Source: Paenibacillus sp. SYP-B4298
Lineage (GTDB): Bacteria > Bacillota > Bacilli > Paenibacillales > Paenibacillaceae
Direction: 5' to 3'
Length of the DNA: 64,000 nt
Assembly (NCBI RefSeq): GCF_027627475.1
Contig: NZ_CP115484.1
Coordinates: 3,084,001 to 3,148,000 of the forward strand
Part shown: in pieces, positions 57,988-64,000 of the stretch
How the letters are laid out: each line of letters begins with the position of its first letter
Position numbering within the stretch: the first letter of the stretch is position 1
The notes under the pieces: generated by a model
The model's database searches: none
Told to the model about the DNA's origin: nothing
What the model saw: the letters and a program-made list of their open reading frames with translations, nothing else
Made by a program: the position numbers and the translations under genes

Positions 57988-58947
57988 CTATTCCTGACCT
58001 GTCAGCCGAGTAACGCCAGGCTGCTTCGCTTCATTCACATACAACTGGAACACATCAGGACGGCTGTAATGACCGACGGCATCGAAATCATAGCGGCTCT
58101 GCACAACCTTGGCCATATCCAGGTCTGCAAGCAGCATTCCTTCCTCATCATATAACGGCGGCGCCGCATAGTTGCCCAGCGGATCGACGATGGCACTGCC
58201 GCCGTTGCAGAGTGTCGCCTCGTCTGCAGCTATATCGTCATAGCAAGCCAGATCCTGAGGATACATGTCCTTGGTCACATACTGGTTGCTGGACAATACG
58301 TAGCAGCGGCCTTCACAGGCAATGTGGCGGATGGTCGATTGCCACGTCTCCCTGGCATCCGCAGTAGGCGTAAGCAATATATCGATGCCCTTGGCATACA
58401 TCGCCGTTCGGGCGAGCGGCATGTAATTCTCCCAACAGATCAAGCCGCCGATCCGTCCAAACGGCGTGTCGATGACCGTCAGTGTGCTGCCATCCCCTTG
58501 CCCCCACAGCAGCCGTTCTGATCCGGTTGGCACCAGCTTGCGATGCTTGCCGAGCAGACTGCCATCCGGGCCAAAATACAAAATGGTGTTGTACAGCGTA
58601 GCCCGGCTATATTCTGTATCTCGCTCTACAACGCCGACTGCCAGATGCAAGCGATGCTGCCTGGCAAGCGCCCCGATCTGCCTGCATTCGGCACCTGGAA
58701 CATTAATCGCGCTCTCCCAATAGCGTGCCCAATCCAGCCTTCCCTCCGCACTGCGGCTCCCGACGCGCGCACCCATGGACAGCCCCCGTGGATAACCGGG
58801 AACGAACACCTCAGGAAACACGACCAGCCCCGCTCCCTGCTCAGCCGCTCTAGCCGCCCATATGGACAGCTTGTCGAGCGCAGAGCTCTTGTCAAACAGC
58901 ATGGGCGCAGATTGAATCACTGCTGCACGAACCTTCTGACCGCTCAT
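57988..58947 (-). CDS. nitrilase (carbon-nitrogen hydrolase family)
   Basis: 319 residues with the complete catalytic triad: Glu in LVVFPEVFVPGYPRG, Lys in GKHRKLVPTGSER, Cys in GRIGGLICWENYMPLART. The CWENY form and the HRKLxPT block place it with true nitrilases (nitrile to carboxylic acid and ammonia) rather than amidases. Substrate preference cannot be told. GGAGTGGAGG precedes the ATG. Neighbouring small membrane gene reads in the same direction, 25 bases upstream. Confidence 0.92.
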   Translation of the reverse strand: MSGQKVRAAVIQSAPMLFDKSSALDKLSIWAARAAEQGAGLVVFPEVFVPGYPRGLSMGARVGSRSAEGRLDWARYWESAINVPGAECRQIGALARQHRLHLAVGVVERDTEYSRATLYNTILYFGPDGSLLGKHRKLVPTGSERLLWGQGDGSTLTVIDTPFGRIGGLICWENYMPLARTAMYAKGIDILLTPTADARETWQSTIRHIACEGRCYVLSSNQYVTKDMYPQDLACYDDIAADEATLCNGGSAIVDPLGNYAAPPLYDEEGMLLADLDMAKVVQSRYDFDAVGHYSRPDVFQLYVNEAKQPGVTRLTGQE

Positions 58948-58972
58948 CCTCCACTCCCCCTTCCCCTTTGTG

Positions 58973-59173
58973 TTATCTGGTCACAATATAAATGGATAGC
59001 AATACGATGCTGACGACAGCAGATACAACGTAGAACATAGTAAGACGCGTCCATTTTTTGCCCATATTTTGACCGTATGTCGGATCACCCTTGGTATTTT
59101 CCTTGGAGTGCCCTACTAGCAACGTTGCCAATACCGCGATGAGTATTACAATAACGACGAGAATATAGCTCAT
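58973..59173 (-). CDS. hypothetical two-helix membrane protein
   Basis: 66 residues, two hydrophobic helices (YILVVIVILIAVLATLLVG and MFYVVSAVVSIVLLSIYIV) flanking a polar loop with GDPTYGQNMGKKWTR. AAGGGGGG is eight bases before the ATG at 59173, so that ATG is taken rather than the one at 59179. Resembles small uncharacterised Firmicute membrane proteins; no function known. Probably co-transcribed with the nitrilase. Confidence 0.7.
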   Translation of the reverse strand: MSYILVVIVILIAVLATLLVGHSKENTKGDPTYGQNMGKKWTRLTMFYVVSAVVSIVLLSIYIVTR

Positions 59174-59513
59174 GCTCATCCCCCCTTTATGTTAACAATA
59201 ACCGAAACCGGATGGTCATGTAACCATCCAATTATCGAGCAATTTCCCCCTCCAGTTCAATGGCATCGTATAAAATAATAACCGTCGTTCACCGTATGTT
59301 CATAAACCTTGAGGCTCGCGGCTTGCATCTGGATAGGAAGCCGTACAATAATAACGATGACGGAAATTAAGAAAAGAGCAGGAACGCAAGCTGATCGCCG
59401 GGTGCTGATGATTGGCGGCGGATACAGCAGCACGCTGTGCTGTGTCTGTCCCAGACCTTCACCAATACCGCGCACAGCAGCTTGCGGATATGATATACGG
59501 GGAGCGAAGCAAA
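59174..59513. other. divergent control region between small membrane gene and mocR-type gene
   Basis: Contains the inverted repeat GGATGGT (59210-59216) / ACCATCC (59223-59229), which could be an operator or leader hairpin for the minus-strand genes. Near 59320-59350 TTGCAT and TACAAT occur but with only 15 bases between them, a weak plus-strand promoter candidate. No coding sequence seen. Confidence 0.4.
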
Positions 59514-60962
59514 GTGTGGAAGCCTAACCGAGAGAGCAAGCAGCCCATCTATCGGCAGATCGCAGCGGAGTTGGAGCGCAGCATCGCTAGTGGCGAGCTG
59601 CCTCCTGCAAGTACGCTGCCTTCCGAGCGGAGGCTTGCGCAGCAGCTTGGCGTGAATCGCAGCACGATTATCCAGGCCTATGACGAGCTGCGTGCCGCGG
59701 GACTCGTGGAGAGCGCTGTAGGCAGCGGCACGCGGGTCAGCAGCAGCAAATGGGGCGTCCATTCCGCCCAGGCTCCAAACTGGCAACGATACACGGACGG
59801 CGGCGCATTTCTGCCCAATCTCCCGCTCATGCGCAAGGTACGAGAGGCGGCGCAGCGCGGGGAAGGGATGATTGATCTGGCCAGCGGCGAGCTGTCAGAG
59901 GACTTATTCCCCGGTGAGCTCGTGCAGTCCATCCTGCAGCAGCGGCCGTTCAGCGGCTATCTGGGCTATGATGACCCCCAGGGCAATCTGGCGCTACGGC
60001 GGGCGATCGGCCGCTTTCTTCACCGTTATCATGGATGGGAAGTGTCGGAATCCTCCATTCTGATCACGTCGGGATCGCAACAGTCGCTGTATCTGATTAA
60101 TCAATGTCTCCTCTCTCCCGGAGATGCGGTAGCTCTCGAGGCGCCCTCCTACAGTTATTCGTTATCCATGTTCCAATCTGCAGGCTTGCGCATCTTCCGG
60201 CTGCCTGTCCACGATAACGGAGTGGACCCTGAGGATATACTGCGGCTACACCGCGAGCACCGGATTCGGATGATTTTCCTTAATCCGAACTTCCAGAACC
60301 CGACCGGCACGGTCTTGGCGGCGGACAAACGCAAGCAAGTGCTGGCGGCAGCCTCCTCGCTGGGCATCCCGATCGTCGAGGATGATCCGTTCAGCCTGAC
60401 CGCCTTCAGCGGCGCTCCGCCGCCGCTGCTCAAGTCGGCCGATCGAGATGGCATCGTGCTGTATGTCGGCACCCTGTCCAAGATCGCCGCCTCCGGCCTG
60501 CGCATCGGTTGGATGGTGGGGCCGCGCGCGGTCATTAGCCGCCTGTCGGATGCGAAGCAGCAGATGGATTTCGGCCTCGGCAGTCTCTCGCAATGGGCCG
60601 CCGCAGAGCTGCTGGAGCATCCCAGATTCCACAGCCATCTGTCGTCGCTGCAGCTCTCGCTGCTGGAGAAGCAACTGGAGATGGAGTCCGCCCTTAATGA
60701 TCTGATGCTAGGCAAGCTTACCTATACACCCCCACAGGGCGGGCTGAATCTGTGGTGCAAGCTTCCTCCTGGCATCGACGAGAGCCGTCTGCTCGACGAG
60801 GCGATTCGGCGCGGCGTAGTGTTCGTACCCGGCAGCGTATATGGGGCTGAGCCTGGCTTCATTCGGCTCTGCTATGCCCGGCCGCCCTATGCGGACATTC
60901 GGCCTGGCATCGCCGCACTGGCTGCCGCGCTGGAAGCAGTGGAATGGCGGCCAGGGCACTGA
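59514..60962 (+). CDS. MocR/GabR family PLP-dependent transcriptional regulator
   Basis: 482 residues. N-terminal GntR-type winged helix (KQPIYRQIAAELERSIASGE, TLPSERRLAQQLGVNRSTII) fused to a class I aminotransferase-like domain (YDDPQGNLALRRAIGRFL, ITSGSQQSLYLINQ, LNPNFQNPTGTV, VEDDPFSL, PLP lysine in TLSKIAASGLRIGWM). GTG 59514 was chosen: GGGGAG lies eight bases upstream and homologues begin MWKP-; a longer frame to 59412 has no binding site. Such regulators usually control an adjacent or vitamin B6/amino acid gene; the target here is unknown. Confidence 0.92.
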   Translation: MWKPNRESKQPIYRQIAAELERSIASGELPPASTLPSERRLAQQLGVNRSTIIQAYDELRAAGLVESAVGSGTRVSSSKWGVHSAQAPNWQRYTDGGAFLPNLPLMRKVREAAQRGEGMIDLASGELSEDLFPGELVQSILQQRPFSGYLGYDDPQGNLALRRAIGRFLHRYHGWEVSESSILITSGSQQSLYLINQCLLSPGDAVALEAPSYSYSLSMFQSAGLRIFRLPVHDNGVDPEDILRLHREHRIRMIFLNPNFQNPTGTVLAADKRKQVLAAASSLGIPIVEDDPFSLTAFSGAPPPLLKSADRDGIVLYVGTLSKIAASGLRIGWMVGPRAVISRLSDAKQQMDFGLGSLSQWAAAELLEHPRFHSHLSSLQLSLLEKQLEMESALNDLMLGKLTYTPPQGGLNLWCKLPPGIDESRLLDEAIRRGVVFVPGSVYGAEPGFIRLCYARPPYADIRPGIAALAAALEAVEWRPGH

Positions 60963-61127
60963 GCTCGAGCTTCAAGGAAGCAGCATGACGAGAGCAGCAT
61001 GACCGCGCATGTGACCTAATTCGGGCCTGTCCGCCAGATGGCACGATACGCCAGAGCAGAGCAGGGCAGACGGCGGGCACAATGCTTGTTCAGCCGCCGC
61101 CTGATGCCTGCATGGCGGGAGCGACGG

Positions 61128-62669
61128 CTACCCCATATGAGGCTCGCTGCTATCCAGCAGCGCCGCATTGATGCCACCCAGCAACGCGAGCCCGCTCGCT
61201 TTGATAATATCGGTATCCAATGCCCTGCCACAGTAGATGCGGCCCTCATGCTCGATGCGGATCGTGACCCGGCCGATGGCCTCCTTGCCGCGCGACAGGC
61301 TGTTGATCTTATAATCCTTCAGCTCCACCTTCATGTCCGTCAGGCTGCAAATCGCGGTGTACAGCGCATCGATTGGGCCGTCTCCGATCGCACTCCCTGC
61401 CACCGTCTCCTGCCCTCTTCGCAGTTGCACCGTTGCCGTAGGGCTGAGTGAATTCGCAATGACCTGGAAGGATGCCAGCTCATACAGTCTGCTGTTGCTC
61501 TGATCCAACGTGCGATGGCCGGATACAAGCTCGAACACATCATGATCGTAGACCTCCTTCTTCGCATCAGCCAGAGCCAGGAACTTCTGGAACAGCGACT
61601 CGAAGTCATCGCCCTCTCCCGCTGCAAAGCCCAGCTTCTCCACCGCATTACGGAAGGCATGGCGACCGGAACGGGCGGTCAGGATAAGCTCCATGCTCTC
61701 CCCGCCGATCTCCTCGGGAGACATAATCTCATATACATTTTTATCCTTGAGCAAGCCATCCTGGTGAATGCCAGAGGAGTGTGCAAAGGCGTTCTCGCCA
61801 GTAATTGCCTTGTTGACCTGAACATCCAGCCCGGTCAGATGAGTCAGCAATCTGGAGGTTCGCAGCAGCTCCTTCGTATTAATCGCGGTCGAGCAGCCAA
61901 AGTAATTCTCTCTCACCTTCAGCCCCATGACCACCTCCTCCAGCGAGGTGTTCCCGGCCCGCTCGCCAAGCCCGTTAATTGTGCATTCGACCTTCTGCGC
62001 GCCATTCTTGATCGCTGCGAGTGTATTGGCAGTTGCCAGCCCCAGATCATTATGGCAGTGGACGCTCAGGATCACCCGGTCATCGAGGTTTTTGAGCCGT
62101 TCGTTAATGTTGCGAATCAGTTCCCCGAATTCCTCCGGCACCGCATAGCCGACCGTGTCCGGCACATTAATGATCGTCGCGCCCGCCTTGACCACCGCCT
62201 CGATTGTCCTCCACAAATAATCAAAGTCCGACCGCGAGGCGTCCTCTGTCGAGTATTGCACCTGGGGCAGCAGCGTGCGCGCATACTTGACCGCATCCAC
62301 CCCCATCTGCATGACCGCATCTCTGGAACGGTTGAATTTCTTCTCGACATGAATATTCGAGGTGCCCAGTACGATATGAATAAATGGCTGCTGTGCAAGC
62401 TTGATGCTCTCGTAGACGCTGTCGATGTCGCTCTTCACCGCCCGGGCGAGTGCCGTAATCGAGACGCGATCCCCGACAGTCCGCGCAATCTCCTGTACCG
62501 CCTGAAAATCCCCCAGCGAGGAAGCCGGGAAGCCCGCCTCGATGATGTCAACGTTCAACCGTTGGAGCTGACGGGCAAACTCGACTTTTTGGTGCATGTT
62601 CAGCTTCGCTCCCGGCACCTGTTCTCCATCCCGCAACGTAGTATCCAATACCATAATGCTTCTTGTCAT
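61128..62669 (-). CDS. leuA: 2-isopropylmalate synthase
   Basis: First committed step of leucine synthesis: acetyl-CoA plus 2-oxoisovalerate to 2-isopropylmalate. Signatures [39 protein letters not shown] (metal-binding HxH), [17 protein letters not shown] and a C-terminal LeuA allosteric domain ([20 protein letters not shown]). 513 residues from ATG 62669 with AGGAGG eight bases upstream. Stands alone: no leuBCD or ilv genes follow; the downstream neighbour is convergent. Controlled by the T-box leader directly upstream. Confidence 0.95.
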   Translation of the reverse strand: MTRSIMVLDTTLRDGEQVPGAKLNMHQKVEFARQLQRLNVDIIEAGFPASSLGDFQAVQEIARTVGDRVSITALARAVKSDIDSVYESIKLAQQPFIHIVLGTSNIHVEKKFNRSRDAVMQMGVDAVKYARTLLPQVQYSTEDASRSDFDYLWRTIEAVVKAGATIINVPDTVGYAVPEEFGELIRNINERLKNLDDRVILSVHCHNDLGLATANTLAAIKNGAQKVECTINGLGERAGNTSLEEVVMGLKVRENYFGCSTAINTKELLRTSRLLTHLTGLDVQVNKAITGENAFAHSSGIHQDGLLKDKNVYEIMSPEEIGGESMELILTARSGRHAFRNAVEKLGFAAGEGDDFESLFQKFLALADAKKEVYDHDVFELVSGHRTLDQSNSRLYELASFQVIANSLSPTATVQLRRGQETVAGSAIGDGPIDALYTAICSLTDMKVELKDYKINSLSRGKEAIGRVTIRIEHEGRIYCGRALDTDIIKASGLALLGGINAALLDSSEPHMG

Positions 62670-62690
62670 TGTCCATTCCTCCTTGGAAAA

Positions 62691-62953
62691 TAAAAAAACC
62701 CCGTCTCTAAAAATAGAGACGAGGTTGAACCCGCGGTACCACTCTAATTCATTTCCATAACGAAATGAGCTCATTCGATGGCCATCACCATCTATCCCTG
62801 TAACGGGGGAAGCCGTCTGTCCCTACATTGTCGGGAAGCTGTTCATAGACGAGTTCACAATGAACGCTGCTGCCGTTTCACACCACCCAACGGCTCTCTG
62901 GAAGCTCATTCATTCCTACTAATTCTAATCGTAACATTTCGTTATGAGATTAA
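62691..62953 (-). promoter_or_regulatory. T-box riboswitch of leuA (leucine, specifier CUC)
   Basis: Minus strand leader of about 285 bases. The T-box sequence TGGTACCGCG is at 62732-62741. The terminator stem 62697-62708 / 62715-62726 (CCGTCTCT with AGAGACGA) is followed by seven T. Upstream, AGTA and GGGTGGTG of stem I come in the expected order, and the specifier region reads GAACTC with CTC at 62851-62853. Uncharged leucyl-tRNA should favour the antiterminator and allow leuA expression. Confidence 0.92.
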
Positions 62954-62958
62954 GGGTC

Positions 62959-62987
62959 ATTATAGTGCAGTCCGCTCCGGTTGTCAA
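62959..62987 (-). promoter_or_regulatory. consensus sigma-A promoter of leuA
   Basis: Minus strand TTGACA (62982-62987), 17-base spacer, TATAAT (62959-62964): a perfect consensus. The -35 box shares bases with the stop codon of the small upstream gene. Confidence 0.92.
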
Positions 62988-63127
62988 CGCCCCTGCTCTA
63001 TCATCTCCACCCCTGACTGCTCATGGACTTCAACGTTTCCCGTCACTGTAGCAACGACGAGGTATGACCCTGCAGCCAGCATACTGACCGCTGCCAGAAT
63101 GATGGCGGTGATCACAAGCTTTCTCAT
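62984..63127 (-). CDS. small exported or membrane-anchored protein (47 residues)
   Basis: ATG 63127 with AGGGGAGCAGAGA upstream. MRKLVITAIILAAVSMLAAG is a signal-anchor helix, followed by SYLVVATVTGNVEVHEQSG and an acidic tail. Too short for most gene finders. No family recognised. It ends inside the leuA -35 box and could influence leuA by readthrough. Confidence rests on binding site, composition and frame. Confidence 0.5.
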   Translation of the reverse strand: MRKLVITAIILAAVSMLAAGSYLVVATVTGNVEVHEQSGVEMIEQGR

Positions 63128-63298
63128 TCTCTGCTCCCCTGCTTTCTATCGCGCTGGCTACAGCAAGCAAGTGCAAGCCGACCAGCTAATAACGATATGC
63201 TACCTAATCTAACGAGGGAAACCGTCCAAAGGTTGCCGCCTGGCCGCCCAACTGGCTTCAACAGACCGCACGGCCAGCCACCTGGAAGAAGAGAACAT

Positions 63299-63616
63299 CT
63301 ACTCCGCCAGCAAATCTAGTCTTAGCGGGGTGAAGGTGTCCAGCAGCTTGCTCGGCTCCAGCGCACGGCAGCCATGCTCGGCTCCACTAGGAATATAGAG
63401 CGTCTCCCCGGCGGAAATAACTGTTGTTTCACCGTCAATAGTGAACTCCAGCTTCCCCTCCAGGCAATACGAAAGCTGCTCATGTACATGGCTGTGCAGG
63501 TAGCCCTCTGCATCTTGCTCAAAATGCACCTCCATCATCATGATCGATTGTCCCGGTGCAAAAATTTTACGTTGCACGCCCGGCTCGGCATTCTCCCATT
63601 GGTTGATTCTGCTCAT
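63299..63616 (-). CDS. cupin domain protein
   Basis: 105 residues, single cupin barrel. Motif 1 EGYLHSHVHEQLSYCLEGKL holds the H-x-H-x3-Q-type metal ligands and motif 2 IPSGAEHGCRA the second histidine. Small stand-alone cupins of this type often bind a sugar-like or dicarbonyl ligand or act as isomerases or dioxygenases; specificity cannot be told. Lies directly downstream of a truncated unknown gene on the same strand, 27 bases apart, so they may form an operon. Confidence 0.88.
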   Translation of the reverse strand: MSRINQWENAEPGVQRKIFAPGQSIMMMEVHFEQDAEGYLHSHVHEQLSYCLEGKLEFTIDGETTVISAGETLYIPSGAEHGCRALEPSKLLDTFTPLRLDLLAE

Positions 63617-63643
63617 GTCTAACCACTCCTAATAATAAAATAT

Positions 63644-64000
63644 TTACAGGGACAGGTCTCTCCCGGCCGCAAAGCGCCGCTCCCCTGCAGCATGATGCTG
63701 ATAGAGTACCGGCTCCCCCTGCTCAACCCGGATACTCCATTCGGCTGGAACGAGCCGCGAGCCGCCGATGTGCGGCTTCATGACGGTGACGAACCATGCA
63801 TCGCCTTGCGCTGTCAGCAAGCTCTGTACGACCTTGAGCGGCTGCAGCGACATCGACACCACCGATTCCCAACTGTCCTCCACATCCAGCTCCAGCGAAG
63901 GCGGCCCCAGCAGCAGCAGATCGCAGCCCAGTTCCGGGCGCACACCGCCAACAAGGCCGCTGCCGGACGCGAGATAGGCCGCCATGTGGAGGGCTGCCCC
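63644..64000 (-). CDS. unrecognised protein, C-terminal part only (5' end outside window)
   Basis: The frame is open to the right edge of the window, so only about 118 C-terminal residues are seen. There is an ATG at 63985, but the frame continues upstream (AALHMAAYLASGSGLVGG) and translation most likely starts outside. Contains GCDLLLLGPPSLELDVEDSW and AWFVTVMKPHIGGSRLVP; no family recognised. Probably co-transcribed with the cupin gene that follows. Confidence 0.55.
   Translation of the reverse strand, partial: GAALHMAAYLASGSGLVGGVRPELGCDLLLLGPPSLELDVEDSWESVVSMSLQPLKVVQSLLTAQGDAWFVTVMKPHIGGSRLVPAEWSIRVEQGEPVLYQHHAAGERRFAAGRDLSL

Overview
The window looks like chromosomal DNA of an endospore-forming member of the Paenibacillaceae (Paenibacillus-like). 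It is fairly GC-rich, nearly every gene lies on the minus strand, and AGGAGG-type ribosome binding sites are common. The gene order follows, with insertions, the conserved Bacillales block yqeG-yqeH-aroE-yhbY-nadD-yqeK-rsfS-yqeM / comER / comEA-comEB-comEC / holA / rpsT / gpr-spoIIP-yqxA-lepA-hemW-hrcA-grpE-dnaK-dnaJ-prmA-rsmE-mtaB. No rRNA, tRNA, CRISPR array, prophage or intact insertion sequence was seen.

Layout from low to high coordinates. 1-6.1 kb: the AddAB recombination nuclease (addA runs off the left edge). 6.2-9.1 kb: an inositol-phosphatase family enzyme, an RlmI-like rRNA methyltransferase and a Nudix hydrolase. 9.3-13.4 kb: mtaB, rsmE, a site-2 protease and prmA; the 3' end of mtaB is followed by a decayed tandem copy of itself. 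13.6-19.0 kb: the class I heat-shock operon hrcA-grpE-dnaK-dnaJ with a perfect CIRCE operator, plus two small coupled genes of unknown function. 19.1-26.4 kb: a GNAT acetyltransferase, hemW, lepA, yqxA, spoIIP, gpr and, on the opposite strand, rpsT; a MITE-like inverted-repeat element sits between gpr and rpsT. 26.6-27.9 kb: an AT-richer island with one small membrane protein and hairpins. 27.9-31.3 kb: holA and an ECF sigma/anti-sigma pair.

31.3-37.1 kb: the competence locus (comEC, comEB, comEA, divergent comER) with metY inserted between comEA and comEB. 38.0-46.9 kb: leuS with its own promoter and an attenuator-like leader, then the yqe housekeeping operon (ribosome assembly, NAD, shikimate), here also carrying a cvfB-like gene. 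47.0-51.5 kb: a MoxR ATPase - DUF58 - transglutaminase operon. 51.6-54.7 kb: spoVAC-spoVAD-spoVAE (dipicolinate channel) and a LacI-type regulator. 54.8-55.9 kb: a divergent IF-3 paralogue and two very short genes. 56.2-64 kb: a two-domain glycosyltransferase, a nitrilase, small membrane/exported proteins, a MocR-type regulator, leuA with a complete T-box leader (specifier CUC), a cupin and a truncated unknown gene.

Much of the window serves translation and ribosome quality (RlmI-like, RsmE, PrmA, MtaB, LepA, YqeH, YhbY, RsfS, LeuRS, IF-3-like), sporulation and spore germination (SpoIIP, Gpr, SpoVA), and DNA uptake and repair (ComE, AddAB, HolA). The most unusual items are the IF-3 paralogue, the leuS leader that carries a terminator but no recognisable T-box, the element upstream of gpr, the mtaB tail duplication, and several very short genes with good ribosome binding sites. 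Start codons were moved inward from the longest open frame wherever a clear ribosome binding site or family alignment decided it.
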